Assembly: GCF_007954355.1 (NCBI RefSeq)
Contig: NZ_VOLR01000025.1
Location: forward strand, 1 to 64,000
From: Colwellia hornerae
Lineage (GTDB): Bacteria > Pseudomonadota > Gammaproteobacteria > Enterobacterales > Alteromonadaceae
Direction: 5' to 3'
DNA length: 64,000 nt
This document shows positions 7,552 through 17,433 of the stretch, in pieces. How positions within the stretch are numbered: the first letter of the stretch is position 1; every line of letters begins with the position of its first letter. Under the pieces are notes generated by a model. That model did not search any database. It had not been told where the DNA came from and was given only the letters and a program-made list of their open reading frames with translations. A program made the translations under genes and the position numbers.

Positions 7552-9597
7552 TCAATTATTATTTTTCAACCAATAACTAATCTTCTCTTCCAATAGTTTA
7601 GGGTTTATCGGTTTAGAAATATAATCATTCATACCCGATGCTAAGCATTTTTCTTTATCACCCTTCATGGTATTTGCTGTCATTGCAATAATAGGGATAG
7701 TTGAGAACAAAGCACTGTCCATATTATTTCTTAGATGTTCAGTGGCTTGATAACCGTCCATCTCTGGCATTTGGCAATCCATTAAAATAAGGTCATAAGG
7801 ATGCTCTGGATTTTGCTTTTCTAAAATATCGATTGCATTTATACCATTGACCGCTATATCAATAGAATAATCAAACTTTCTTAGTATACCTAAAGCGACT
7901 TGTTGGTTAATTCGGTTGTCTTCAACTAACAATATTTTTGCTTTCGCGGTCTGGCTTTTATTGTCTAACATATGACTTCCAGGGCTAGCTAAAACGCCAG
8001 CCGTCTTTTTTAATAGCGATGCCTTGTTAAGCGTAACATCTAAGATATTAAGTAATTCATCAATGACTACAGGTTTTAATAAATAATCTGAAGATCCTGA
8101 CGTTGATGACAAAGGACCTTTAACGATCTGATCCATTGAGGTTAACATCACTATTTTAAGCTCATCAAGTGACTTAATTCTTCTGATCTCAGCACTTAGC
8201 TCACTACCTGACATGCTCGGCATTTTCATATCAATAATAGCCAGAGTAAAATAATGGCTATCGTATTGCTTCAATATAGCCAATGCCTTACTACCACTGT
8301 TAGCTTGAATAACTTTAGCCCCCAAAAGACCGAGTTGTTTGCTAAGGACTTCAAGATTAGTAGGGTTATCATCAGTAACTAGAATTTTGATCCCATTTAA
8401 ATGAGTACCTAACTGAGTTTGCGGCTTTTCTGTGCTTGGTTTTAATTGGATATTGAAACTGAACTCGCTGCCTTGCCCAAAGACACTTTGAACAGTAATG
8501 CTGCCCCCCATTAATTGACATAATTGTTTTACAATAGATAAGCCTAAACCTGTACCGCCATACTCACGTGTTGTCGATACATCGACTTGAGTGAACGCAT
8601 CAAAAAGTATCGAACATTTATCCGTTGGTATACCAATCCCTGTATCTATAACACTGACACTTAAGGTTATATCTCCATTGTCATTTAAAGCTGTCTTTGC
8701 TTTAACAACAATTTCCCCCGCGGGGGTAAACTTTATTGCATTGCCAACTAGGTTAGTAATTATTTGTCTTAATCTACCGGGATCACCTATGACCATTTGG
8801 TGAGACACACCAGTGACATCAAGAATAATTTCTAATTCTTTCTCTTTACTGCTCATCGATAAAGACTGGACCAAATCGCCTAAATTTCTTAAAACATCAA
8901 AAGTAATCAATTCAACTTCAAGTTTGCCGGCTTCTATTTTTGAAAAATCCAAGATATCGTTAAGAATATGAAGCAAGGTATCGGCACTTGAATGCGCTAA
9001 TCGAGTAAAATGAGCTTGCTCTTGACTTTGCTGAGTCGTTGATAATAAATTCAACATGCCTAAAACACCGTTCATTGGCGTTCTAATTTCATGACTCATA
9101 TTAGCCAAAAACTGTGACTTTGTTCTATTAGCTAATTCTGCCTTTAATTGTTGCTTTTTATTATCATCGGCGAGACTTTTCAACATTAATTCTTTTTTAA
9201 CCGAACTAGAAACATCCTGGATAAGAATTTCACACAAGCGTTCATTGGGGCAAGTATTGATACTTTTAATCGATATTTGTTGTTGTATACGGTAATCGCT
9301 ATCACCGACATGACTTTTATGAAATAAAGCTAAAGGTTTAGGATTAAAAGTATTAGAAAGTTTTGTTGGCAATCCTAACGTTAACGCTTCACTACAAGCA
9401 TCACTTAAGCGAGAGTCGTTGAATCCCTCTAAAATATCACCAAGTTTACAACCAAAACCTTTATCATCAGCTATAGCAGAATGATCTTTTATCCACTGAT
9501 TATAAAAAACAACCTGATGATTTTCATCAATAATGATAATGCCAAGAGAAAGCTCATTGACAGAACTAAACAAAATATCTTTTGTTAAATTATTCAT
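7552..9597 (-). CDS. hybrid sensor histidine kinase with two receiver domains
   Basis: From the ATG at 9597 the protein has 681 residues; the longer frame to 9639 would start at TTG inside the preceding gene. Order: PAS-like sensor (about 15-125, [19 protein letters not shown]), short coiled coil, HisKA with phospho-acceptor His about 169 ([15 protein letters not shown]), and HATPase_c with G boxes ([16 protein letters not shown]). Two receivers follow: the first with [13 protein letters not shown], the second with [14 protein letters not shown]. No membrane segment is seen, so it is probably cytoplasmic. It is the last gene of a CheY-CheC-kinase operon, seven bases after the CheC-like gene. 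The output partner is unknown, since no HPt or DNA-binding domain is present. Confidence 0.88.
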   Translation of the reverse strand: MNNLTKDILFSSVNELSLGIIIIDENHQVVFYNQWIKDHSAIADDKGFGCKLGDILEGFNDSRLSDACSEALTLGLPTKLSNTFNPKPLALFHKSHVGDSDYRIQQQISIKSINTCPNERLCEILIQDVSSSVKKELMLKSLADDNKKQQLKAELANRTKSQFLANMSHEIRTPMNGVLGMLNLLSTTQQSQEQAHFTRLAHSSADTLLHILNDILDFSKIEAGKLEVELITFDVLRNLGDLVQSLSMSSKEKELEIILDVTGVSHQMVIGDPGRLRQIITNLVGNAIKFTPAGEIVVKAKTALNDNGDITLSVSVIDTGIGIPTDKCSILFDAFTQVDVSTTREYGGTGLGLSIVKQLCQLMGGSITVQSVFGQGSEFSFNIQLKPSTEKPQTQLGTHLNGIKILVTDDNPTNLEVLSKQLGLLGAKVIQANSGSKALAILKQYDSHYFTLAIIDMKMPSMSGSELSAEIRRIKSLDELKIVMLTSMDQIVKGPLSSTSGSSDYLLKPVVIDELLNILDVTLNKASLLKKTAGVLASPGSHMLDNKSQTAKAKILLVEDNRINQQVALGILRKFDYSIDIAVNGINAIDILEKQNPEHPYDLILMDCQMPEMDGYQATEHLRNNMDSALFSTIPIIAMTANTMKGDKEKCLASGMNDYISKPINPKLLEEKISYWLKNNN

Positions 9598-9604
9598 AGC
9601 AGTG

Positions 9605-10228
9605 CTAGGCTTCACTTTTATTGGTAATGCCAAAAACAAATTTTCGCACAGATTCTTGAAAAATCTCTAATGAGGTAATATCCATAATAAAAGAGATAAA
9701 ACCTTCAATATTATCATCAGGCAAAGTGAATTTAACTTTTATATATAAAGACCAATCATTTTCGCTGCTATATACATAGACTTTATTAATATCTCCTTGT
9801 ATAAACTCCGGCATTTCAATTTTAATTGAAGATTTTAGAAAGTTGATAACCGTTCCAAAACAAGCATTTAGAATCACATTACCTATTTCAACTAAAGAGT
9901 CTTGCTCAAGGTCAGACAAAGCCTCAGGAGGGAATTTATTACCAAGTAAAGTACTAACTAATTGCAAACCACTTTCTTTACTAAACATTAATATGGCTTG
10001 GCCCTTAAAGTCACCTTCAAAACGTTGAATTACAGCACTAATTTCCGTATCACTAGCAAATTGCAATTTAGACTTGGCTATTTTATTAGAGACAATTTCA
10101 ACTTTTGGGATAGTTAAATCAACCGGCTGAGATACCATTTTATTCAGGGAGTTAGCAGCTCTACCAATACCAATGTTAAATATTTCGGTGAGGGCATCAA
10201 TTTCAAGTGGAGATAAATTATCCTTCAT
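9605..10228 (-). CDS. cheC: CheC-like chemotaxis phosphatase
   Basis: The 207-residue protein shows both halves of the CheC/CheX/FliY phosphatase signature. The first helix reads [20 protein letters not shown] (about 11-30) and the second [14 protein letters not shown] (about 111-124), each with the conserved E-x-x-N pair that positions water on CheY phosphate. CheC-class proteins dephosphorylate CheY-P. The gene lies 8 bases after a CheY-like gene and 7 before a hybrid kinase, so the likely substrates are those receivers. A good AGGAA ribosome site precedes the ATG. CheC-like genes outside flagellar or chemotaxis clusters are less usual in gammaproteobacteria. Confidence 0.85.
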   Translation of the reverse strand: MKDNLSPLEIDALTEIFNIGIGRAANSLNKMVSQPVDLTIPKVEIVSNKIAKSKLQFASDTEISAVIQRFEGDFKGQAILMFSKESGLQLVSTLLGNKFPPEALSDLEQDSLVEIGNVILNACFGTVINFLKSSIKIEMPEFIQGDINKVYVYSSENDWSLYIKVKFTLPDDNIEGFISFIMDITSLEIFQESVRKFVFGITNKSEA

Positions 10229-10236
10229 GTTATTTC

Positions 10237-10593
10237 CTAACTATTTAAAAAATGGCTAATGAGTTCTTCGGTTATAGGTTTATTTAAAAAAACAACACCC
10301 GCTTGCTCAGCTTGCTGTTTTATTTCATCTTGAATATTTGCGGTTAACAAAGCCCGCTTAGGAATTGAAATTAGCTTATCTAAAGCAGAAATCAATTCAA
10401 AGCCTGTCATTCCAGGCATATTATAATCAAAAATTGCAATATCAATTTTACTGTCTGCTGTTATTTGGCTCAAGCACTGCTCTCCGCCTCCAGTTTCAAT
10501 GATATTGACCCCAGGTATATAAGATTTTACAATTTCTTTAAGCATCATTCGAGAAACAATACTATCGTCAACAATTAATACAACTTTACTCAT
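10237..10593 (-). CDS. CheY-like single-domain response regulator
   Basis: The 118-residue protein is a lone receiver domain: acidic pair in LIVDDSIVSRM, phospho-acceptor Asp in IAIFDYNMPGMTGFE (about residue 55), conserved Thr/Ala region LLTAN, and Lys in VVFLNKPITEE. There is no output domain, so it should act by protein contact as CheY does. It heads an operon with a CheC-like phosphatase and a hybrid kinase, which gives the full phosphorylation-dephosphorylation set. Confidence 0.9.
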   Translation of the reverse strand: MSKVVLIVDDSIVSRMMLKEIVKSYIPGVNIIETGGGEQCLSQITADSKIDIAIFDYNMPGMTGFELISALDKLISIPKRALLTANIQDEIKQQAEQAGVVFLNKPITEELISHFLNS

Positions 10594-11053
10594 TTAAATA
10601 CCCAATTATGTTTTTATCATCTTCACCCTAAAAGCATATAAACGAATGTGTTTATATGCAAGCTAATATATTGAAATATAATTAGTAATTTGAAGAAGGT
10701 CAAACATCCTGCTTAAATTTTAAATTCATCGCCTTCATCAGTGCGTGTTCTTTGTTTGAGCGTCCTTTCAAATAATATATTTTTAAAGAGGTAAACTTAG
10801 TTGCCGCGCTAGGGTTTATTACAAGATTTTTAAAGTAAAAATTAGTGTTATGGCGTGCGATGAAGTGAATTTTTGTTATAAAAATGATACTTTATCTTTG
10901 CAACACGGCTAACGTAAACTTGTTATTAAGGTTAACAAAAAACTAATAAAAAATGGTTATCCCGAGATTAAAGCAAAACATCCAACATTATTAGCACGTT
11001 AGATATTTTGCTAAAAAGTGCACACAGAGCGACTAAAAGAAGCACAGCAAAGC
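10594..11053. other. intergenic with inverted repeat before the CheY operon
   Basis: It contains the perfect inverted repeat GCATATAAAC (10634-10643) / GTTTATATGC (10650-10659) about 40 bases upstream of the CheY-like start, which may be an operator or leader hairpin. The rest shows no convincing gene; short open stretches near 10960-11030 are broken by stops. Confidence 0.45.
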
Positions 11054-11890
11054 CTAACTTTTCGGACGTATAAACGGCATATGTCTATTTACATCTTTAT
11101 ATAATAAATATCTAAATGGACCTGGGCCACCTGCATAGCAAGATTGTGGACAAAAAGCACGTAACCACATAAAGTCACCCGCCTCTACTTCAACCCATTC
11201 ACCATTTAAATGATAAACGGCTTTCCCTTCTAAGACATATAATCCGTGTTCCATAACATGTGTTTCGTCAAAAGGGATCACGCCACCTGGCTCAAAAGTG
11301 ACAATGTTAACATGCATATCATGGCGCATATCTGATTGTTCAGTAAACCTGGTGGTTTTCCATACACCGCCGGTATTAGGCATTTCAATAGCTTCAACTT
11401 CATGGTCACTGGTTACAAAAGCTTCTGGCGCATCGATGCCTTCAACAACTTGATAGGCTTTGCGGATCCAATGGAATTTTACATTTTGTAAACTATTGTT
11501 TTTAAGTGACCATTTAGCGCCAGCAGGTAAATAGGCATATCCGCCTGATGCCATATGATGGTTTTTCCCTTCAATAATAACATCCATTTCACCCTCAACG
11601 ATAAAGAGTACACCCTCAGCATTTTCATCAAGTTCTGGTTTTTCAGAACCGCCATTTGGCGCTACTTCTACTATGTATTGAGAAAAAGTTTCTGAAAAAC
11701 CACTCAATGGACGAGCCAGCACCCACATCCGCATATTATTCCAAAAGGGTAGATAGCTGATAACAATATCAGTTAATACACCTTTAGGAATAATTGCGTA
11801 AGCTTCGGTAAAAATAGCACGATCAGAGATCAATTGTGTTTGTGGTGGCAATCCACCTGTCGGTGCATAATATGTGCTTTTATTCGACAT
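11054..11890 (-). CDS. allE: (S)-ureidoglycine aminohydrolase, bicupin
   Basis: The enzyme hydrolyses (S)-ureidoglycine to (S)-ureidoglycolate and ammonia in purine/allantoin breakdown. From the ATG at 11890 (AAGGA site upstream) it has 278 residues, the family length. It begins with STYYAPTGGLP and contains the conserved N-terminal cupin text (MRMWVLARPLSGFSETFSQY). The metal-binding C-terminal cupin follows (THVMEHGLYVLEG, then EAGDFMWLRAFCPQSCY). The longer frame to 11992 overlaps the previous gene and is rejected. It follows glcB with a one-base gap, linking ureide degradation to glyoxylate consumption. The other allantoin-pathway genes are not in the window. Confidence 0.9.
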   Translation of the reverse strand: MSNKSTYYAPTGGLPPQTQLISDRAIFTEAYAIIPKGVLTDIVISYLPFWNNMRMWVLARPLSGFSETFSQYIVEVAPNGGSEKPELDENAEGVLFIVEGEMDVIIEGKNHHMASGGYAYLPAGAKWSLKNNSLQNVKFHWIRKAYQVVEGIDAPEAFVTSDHEVEAIEMPNTGGVWKTTRFTEQSDMRHDMHVNIVTFEPGGVIPFDETHVMEHGLYVLEGKAVYHLNGEWVEVEAGDFMWLRAFCPQSCYAGGPGPFRYLLYKDVNRHMPFIRPKS

Positions 11891-11891
11891 T

Positions 11892-14078
11892 TTAGTTTTT
11901 CCTTGTTGTTTGGGCTTCATTAAATTCTTTCCGATAAGCGTGAAGTAAAGGCTCGGTATAACCATTGGGCTGTGTTTTTCCTTTAAAGACAAGATCTAAT
12001 GCTGCCTGAAAAGCTAAACTACTGGCAAAGTCAGCAGACATCGCCTGATATAAAGGATCATGGGCATTTTGATGGTCAACAACGACCGCCATTTTTTCTA
12101 AGGAAGACCTCACTTGAGACTCAGATAAAATACCATGTGCTAGCCAGTTACAAATGTGCTGACTAGAAATTCGTAATGTCGCTCTATCTTCCATTAAGCC
12201 AACATTATTAATGTCGGGGACTTTTGAAGCGCCCATGCCTAAATCAACCCAACGAACTACGTAGCCTAAAAGACCTTGGGCATTATTATTAAGCTCTTTT
12301 TCAATAGTATCTTTGCTTAATTGTTCAGGGTTATTTAATAAGGGTACCGTTAATATATCATCTAAACTTGCGCGTGGTCTTTTCGCAATATTTTCTTGTA
12401 CTTCAAATACATCCACTTGATGATAATGCATTGCATGTAAGGTAGCACCAGTTGGTGATGGTACCCATGCCGTATTAGCACCCGATAAAGGATGAGCAAC
12501 TTTCATTTTCATCATATTAGCCATTTCATCAGGAATAGCCCACATCCCTTTACCTATTTGAGCTTTACCCGAAAAACCACAGGCTAATCCTATATCTACA
12601 TTGCAATCTTCGTAGGCTTTAATCCAAGGTTGTGCTTTCATCTCACCCTTTGGCACCATAGGTCCAAGTAGCATACTGGTATGAATTTCATCGCCCGTTC
12701 TATCTAAAAAACCGGTATTAATAAATACAACGCGACTTTTTACCGCTCTAATACACTCTTTAAGGTTTACTGTTGTGCGACGTTCTTCGTCCATAACTCC
12801 AATTTTAATGGTATCTCTGGCAAGATTTAAACCATCTTCAACAGCATTAAACAGTTTATTAGCAAAAGCCACTTCATCAGGACCATGCATTTTAGGCTTA
12901 ACAATATAAACACTGCCTTTTATTGAATTACGATGAATATTGTTTTTCTGTAAATCGTGTAAGGCTATTAAGGTGCTTATCATGGCGTCCATGATGCCCT
13001 CTTGAATTTCTAAGCCCTCTTTATCGAGTATCGCAGCGTTAGTCATTAAGTGACCAACATTTCGACAGAATAATAAACTGCGTCCCGGTAAACTCAAGGT
13101 GCCTCCGTTAAGGTCCTGATAAATTTTATCAGTTTTTAATACTCGCTGAGTTATTTTACCGGCTTTATTGATGGTTTCACTTAAGTCACCTTTCATTAGC
13201 CCTAACCAATTGCGATAAACATGAATCTTTTCTTTGGCGTCTACTGCAACGACCGAATCCTCAAAGTCTTGTATTGTGGTTAATGCTGATTCTAAAGTAA
13301 TATCTTTTATATGCGCAGCGTCTGTTTTACCAATAGCCGAATTTGCATCTATTTCTATCGCCACCCGTAAATCATGATGGTTAAGTAAAATTGAGCTGAG
13401 CTTATTTTTATCCCCCTGAAAGCCAATAAATTGTTCAGCATTTTTTAATAGTGAAGTACGACCATCTACTAAGGTGACCACAAGCTTTTTATTGTCAATC
13501 GTATAAGCACATGACTGCTGATGTGAACCGGTAACGAGGGGAAAGTGTTTATCTAAAAATTCACGGCCGTAAGCGATAACTTTTTTTGCCCGAATAGGAT
13601 TATGAGTCGCTGTTTTTTCAGCGCCATTTTCATCACTGATAACATCTGTACCATAAAGCGCATCATATAAACTTCCCCAGCGAGCATTGGCAGCATTTAA
13701 TGCAAATCTAGCGTTGGCAGCAGGCACCACAAGTTGTGGTCCCGCTTGTGAGCTGACTTCAGTGTCTACGTTGCTTGTGGTGATCAGAAAGTCTTCGCCT
13801 TCGGGAATTAAATAGCCGATAGCAAAAAGAAATTCTTTATATTCGGCGATATCAAAATGTTCTTGATGCGCGATATTCCAATCATCGATTTTTTTTTGTA
13901 GTTCAATTCGTTTAACCAACAAAGCTCTATTTTCAGGCCCCAATTCATCGGTTATTGTTGATAAAGATTTCCAAAAGGTATCTGCTGAAAGATTTAAACC
14001 GAGCAAAACCTCTTCTTCTATGAAGTTAACTAGGTCAGCATTGACTTTTAGCGAGTGTTTTTGTTGATATAGTGTCAT
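11892..14078 (-). CDS. glcB: malate synthase G
   Basis: The 728-residue length is diagnostic of the G isoform (about 720-730), which condenses glyoxylate and acetyl-CoA to malate in the cytoplasm. Recognisable stretches include the N-terminal VNADLVNFIEEEVL, SLPGRSLLFCRNVGHLMTN, the central TIKIGVMDEERRTTVNLKEC and IHTSMLLGPMVPKGEMK. It lies just before allE, so glyoxylate from ureide (or glycolate) catabolism would be consumed at once. Control probably comes from the GntR/FCD and RutR-like regulators encoded upstream on the same strand; a TGTATACA palindrome lies 52 bases before its start. Confidence 0.95.
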   Translation of the reverse strand: MTLYQQKHSLKVNADLVNFIEEEVLLGLNLSADTFWKSLSTITDELGPENRALLVKRIELQKKIDDWNIAHQEHFDIAEYKEFLFAIGYLIPEGEDFLITTSNVDTEVSSQAGPQLVVPAANARFALNAANARWGSLYDALYGTDVISDENGAEKTATHNPIRAKKVIAYGREFLDKHFPLVTGSHQQSCAYTIDNKKLVVTLVDGRTSLLKNAEQFIGFQGDKNKLSSILLNHHDLRVAIEIDANSAIGKTDAAHIKDITLESALTTIQDFEDSVVAVDAKEKIHVYRNWLGLMKGDLSETINKAGKITQRVLKTDKIYQDLNGGTLSLPGRSLLFCRNVGHLMTNAAILDKEGLEIQEGIMDAMISTLIALHDLQKNNIHRNSIKGSVYIVKPKMHGPDEVAFANKLFNAVEDGLNLARDTIKIGVMDEERRTTVNLKECIRAVKSRVVFINTGFLDRTGDEIHTSMLLGPMVPKGEMKAQPWIKAYEDCNVDIGLACGFSGKAQIGKGMWAIPDEMANMMKMKVAHPLSGANTAWVPSPTGATLHAMHYHQVDVFEVQENIAKRPRASLDDILTVPLLNNPEQLSKDTIEKELNNNAQGLLGYVVRWVDLGMGASKVPDINNVGLMEDRATLRISSQHICNWLAHGILSESQVRSSLEKMAVVVDHQNAHDPLYQAMSADFASSLAFQAALDLVFKGKTQPNGYTEPLLHAYRKEFNEAQTTRKN

Positions 14079-14458
14079 TTATTTAATCATTCTCTGATTA
14101 TTGGCAGCTAACGCTTTAATGCCGGTAAATGTATACAAACCAGTAACACCTGTCAATAAAGACAACCAATTGAAAACAGTATTGTCAACAATGCGAATTG
14201 AGCTTTAACCATATATACAGAAAATTTTTTATTTGGACCTAAAGAGAAACACGAAAGAGAATAAAGGGTAGTAAGTGGCTAATAGTTCCAGACTATTATT
14301 GAGCGTCATCACATGATAAAACCTAATAACAAATGACATGAATCAGAGTGTTCCATGAAGTATTATTGTTAATATTAAACACCTAATACAAGGTGAATTA
14401 ACAAAAGGGTTATGACCCTTGCTATTTTTCATAGAAATGAGGAAAGATTAGTCTATTG
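14079..14458. promoter_or_regulatory. glcB-allE control region with candidate GntR operator
   Basis: TGTATACA (14130-14137, inside AAATGTATACAAAC) is a palindrome of the kind bound by FCD-type GntR regulators and lies near the expected promoter of glcB. No RutR-like TGGTCA pair is obvious, and no gene is seen in the 380 bases. Confidence 0.4.
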
Positions 14459-15136
14459 TTAGCGTTTATCAGCATGTGGCATACCACAGCCTTTTAAAAT
14501 AATATGTTTTATCGTTCTTTTCGCATCATCAAAGTCTGTATTGGTTAGCGGTCGGTCTAAAGCAGCTTCTATTTCAACTGAAAAATTAGCATAATGTTGA
14601 GTTGCCCCCCAAATAGTAAACAACAAATGGTAAGCTGATATTTGTTCATCTAACTTACCTTGCGCTTGCCATGATTCAATAACGTTAGCTTTGTCAGCAA
14701 TCCATTGCTTAAAGTCTCTTTTCAAATATTGACTTAAATAAGGTGCTCCATGCAGCAACTCACTGGCAAAAATAATTGATGCAGTAGGATTAGTTCTTGA
14801 ATACTCAATTTTCGCATCTATATAGCTTGCAATCGCTTTTGCTGGATCATCGTTTGGTTTTATATCAGCAAAAGCTTGATTCCATAAATTGATAATATTA
14901 CTCAGCACCGCGCCATAAAGCGCTAGCTTATTAGTGAAATAATAATGAATATTACTTCTGGGTAGCATTGCTGTTTCGGCAATACGCGCAATGGATGCGC
15001 CATTAAAGCCATATTGCTTAAATTCTTGTTCAGCAGCTTTTAATATTTTATTTTTGTTTAATAGCCTAGCTTTTTGTTGTGTATTTACTAAGTCATCATC
15101 AGTAATTTTTATTTTCACCATATTTAAATCAACCAT
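14459..15136 (-). CDS. TetR-family regulator, RutR-like
   Basis: The 225-residue protein resembles RutR, the pyrimidine/purine-responsive TetR member. The N-terminal HTH is at about residues 20-65 (NKILKAAEQEFKQYGFNGAS, then ARIAETAMLPRSNIHYYFTN). The C-terminal ligand domain contains the pattern FTIWGATQHYANFSVEI. RutR-type proteins sense uracil or related ligands and control pyrimidine and purine catabolism. That fits a neighbouring ureide gene, but the ligand here is inferred. A strong AAAGGTGA site precedes the ATG. It follows the GntR gene by 14 bases, so the two are probably cotranscribed. Confidence 0.82.
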   Translation of the reverse strand: MVDLNMVKIKITDDDLVNTQQKARLLNKNKILKAAEQEFKQYGFNGASIARIAETAMLPRSNIHYYFTNKLALYGAVLSNIINLWNQAFADIKPNDDPAKAIASYIDAKIEYSRTNPTASIIFASELLHGAPYLSQYLKRDFKQWIADKANVIESWQAQGKLDEQISAYHLLFTIWGATQHYANFSVEIEAALDRPLTNTDFDDAKRTIKHIILKGCGMPHADKR

Positions 15137-15150
15137 TCACCTTTAGCTAG

Positions 15151-15852
15151 CTAACGTTGTTTAAAAATATCAACTAAATCACTAGTAAACTCTTTGCCAT
15201 TTAACTTTAAACGAGCCTCAATACTTTCAATATGCTGATGCATAAGATTTGTTGCTTCTTCAATGAGACCTTTTTCCATAACATCAATAAGGTCAAAATG
15301 TTCAAGGTGCGAGCATTTGGGCGCGTCTGGGTTTTCATATAATACAATGACTAAAGAGGTTTGTGGTATCAAACTTTTTAGGATGTGCTCTAACGTCTCA
15401 TTTTTAGATATCTTCGCCAGCATCAGATGAAAGTCTCCACCGAGTTGAATACCTTCAACCATATGTTCATGTGCGATATTATCTTCTTCTGATTTAACTA
15501 TTTTTTTTAATAAGTCAAAATCACTTGGTGTTGCATACTTGATGACATCTTTAACAATTTCTACTTCAATTAACTTTCGAGCTTCAAGAATATCTTTACC
15601 TTGCTTCGCTGTAGGGCTTGCAATAAAAGCGCCCTTGTTTGGTTGGATTTCAATGATGTGATCTTGTGAAAGTCGCAATAAAGCACTTCGAATAGTTGTA
15701 CGGCCAACATTGAATATTTTGGATAAATTTTCTTCAGTCAGCCGAGTACCTGGGCGCAAGCGAAATGATAATATAGCATCAAAAATTTCTTGGTATATTT
15801 CCTTATCGCTAATTTTTTTTATTTTCACGTCAGATTTCAACTTTACTTTCAT
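15151..15852 (-). CDS. GntR-family (FCD) transcriptional regulator
   Basis: From the ATG at 15852 (AGGAA site) the protein has 233 residues. The winged HTH is near 15-75 (IYQEIFDAILSFRLRPGTRL, then LSKIFNVGRTTIRSALLRL). A helical FCD effector domain (about 90-225) follows. FCD members bind small carboxylic acids and regulate catabolic operons. With the RutR-like gene 14 bases on and glcB-allE beyond, this is a plausible glyoxylate/ureide-responsive regulator. A perfect 20-base palindrome about 190 bases upstream may be its autoregulatory site. Confidence 0.85.
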   Translation of the reverse strand: MKVKLKSDVKIKKISDKEIYQEIFDAILSFRLRPGTRLTEENLSKIFNVGRTTIRSALLRLSQDHIIEIQPNKGAFIASPTAKQGKDILEARKLIEVEIVKDVIKYATPSDFDLLKKIVKSEEDNIAHEHMVEGIQLGGDFHLMLAKISKNETLEHILKSLIPQTSLVIVLYENPDAPKCSHLEHFDLIDVMEKGLIEEATNLMHQHIESIEARLKLNGKEFTSDLVDIFKQR

Positions 15853-16339
15853 CACATTCCTAAATACAAATAAACTGCTTGGGATAATTCTCTTGGATTA
15901 TAGTACATAGCGTTTTACGTTGACTAGTCATTGATCTTTATTCACATTAATAACCTTATGACTTATTTTAATAAATACGATATTGCCCTACCCCTTTAAT
16001 AATTAGATTAAAAGAGTAGGCTAAACGTTTCAATGTTATATCTTTAGTTTGTACAAACTAAAATTAATGTTAACCACATGATGAGTGATTTTTACGCTAA
16101 GTTAAGCTAATTCCTCATTAACGGTAACTAATGCCCAAAAACCGACCTAATTTAGCTGTCAACTGACATTAGAGTATGATTGCATTGTAAGTTAGCGGAT
16201 CATTAACAGTTGAAGTTTCTGAAAACATTGAAAGTTAACTCATGATTTACTGTGTAATAGTTACATATTTATCTAAAAATCAGGCGAATAACTAAACTAG
16301 ACCTATACTAAATTTATCTACATTCAATTTATTCATTAT
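15853..16339. other. divergent intergenic region
   Basis: About 490 bases between the GntR gene and the broken solute-binding protein gene. It holds the 20-base palindrome at 16043-16062; otherwise AT-rich with no gene seen. Confidence 0.5.
16043..16062. promoter_or_regulatory. perfect 20-base palindrome, candidate operator
   Basis: TTTAGTTTGTACAAACTAAA is fully self-complementary. Its TTTGTACAAA core resembles operators of GntR/FCD proteins and shares the TGTA..ACA logic of the site before glcB. It could serve the GntR gene on the left or the gene on the right. Confidence 0.5.
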
Positions 16340-17086
16340 ATGAAAAATTATTTTAAATGTATTCTCATTTGCCTAATAGCTGTGTTATCGACTCGCTCAT
16401 TTTCAGAAACATTTACCTCTCATTGCCGTGATTATCGTCCTAATATTTTTTTGATGGTAACAAATGTGTAGGTCCAGTACCTGACTTAGTTACCGATATT
16501 TTTAGTGAACTGGGACACAAGATTAAATGGCTAAAAGTGCCTTGGATACGTTCGATTGAAGAAGCCAAGCATGGTAAGGTTGACCTGTTAATTCGTCACT
16601 CTATGACACCTGAACGAGAACTTATCCTACGTCCAATACCTTATGCTTACTATACAAGACACCTTTCATTTTATAAATCGCCCATGTTTAAAGCAGATAT
16701 AAAGTCTTACAAAGATCTAGAAACTGTCAATATTGGCGCTATACGTGGTATTTTTTTACTCGCCCCGTTTTTCAGTTATCAATGCAAGTGAACTCACACT
16801 GGTAGGTAAAAGTGAACAATTATTAAGAATGCTTGAAATAGGAAGGATAGATGTAGTTGTTACATCGGCATCTCATAATCTAAAGTTATTTGAAGATAGT
16901 TTTGAAAAGATGACTTTTGTAGACACATTTGATAATCCTCTTTACATCAGTATTCCTAAAAACTCTAGGGCTGAAAAATTTTACAAGGATATAGCTGATC
17001 TGATGCTTGAATACCGTAAAAGTGGCAAAATTGAATCGTATTTTGAAAGATATGGAATATCAGTACCTAAGCAAGTTTTCGAATAA
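16340..17086 (+). pseudogene. frameshifted extracellular solute-binding protein (SBP_bac_3 type)
   Basis: ATG at 16340 starts a signal peptide (MKNYFKCILICLIAVLSTRS). The frame breaks at a seven-T run (16446-16452, one T short), continues in another frame through VPDLVTDIFSELGHKIKWLK and PWIRSIEEAKHGKVDLLIRH, then shifts back at a second seven-T run (16751-16757, one T too many). It ends with FYKDIADLMLEYRKSGKIES near the C-terminus. Joined, the product would be about 248 residues, a periplasmic amino-acid-type binding protein of the same broad family as the protein at 61603-62406. No permease or ATPase gene is adjacent. It is either a pseudogene or a victim of two homopolymer sequencing errors. 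Confidence 0.75.
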
Positions 17087-17433
17087 TATACTTCACTTTC
17101 AAAGAAAAGAGCTGAGTGTATTATTCATCTAAGCTATTTTCACAGAAAAAGTGGTCTCTTCATACTAACGTTAATACAGAGACTAAACATTTTTTTGGCC
17201 TCTGTATGTCATAACAGCATTGTTCCAATGCGTATATTTTAGTAGATACTCTCGTATTTTAGTGATCATTAAACGCGGTGATTTTTAACAACAAAAATAA
17301 ACGTTTTGATAGATCATTAACAGACAGTAACACACCCTAATCACCTGTTATGCTTAACTTTTAAAAAGTAGTATTTGTGTTTAGTACTACCACCAGAATT
17401 TACAGTCAATAATTTTTTAACTCAAGGTTATTC
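17087..17433. other. intergenic, nothing recognised
   Basis: About 350 AT-rich bases between convergent units. GTCTCT (17154-17159) and AGAGAC (17178-17183) could form a loose stem just before a T-run (17190-17196), a possible weak terminator for the upstream broken gene. Confidence 0.35.

Noticed and set aside
9598-9639. Upstream TTG start for the hybrid kinase
   Set aside because: It would extend into the preceding CheC-like gene without a ribosome site; the ATG at 9597 directly before the PAS-like region fits better.
11891-11992. Longer N-terminus for allE
   Set aside because: It overlaps glcB coding sequence, and the family's conserved start (STYYAPTGGLP) begins just after the ATG at 11890.
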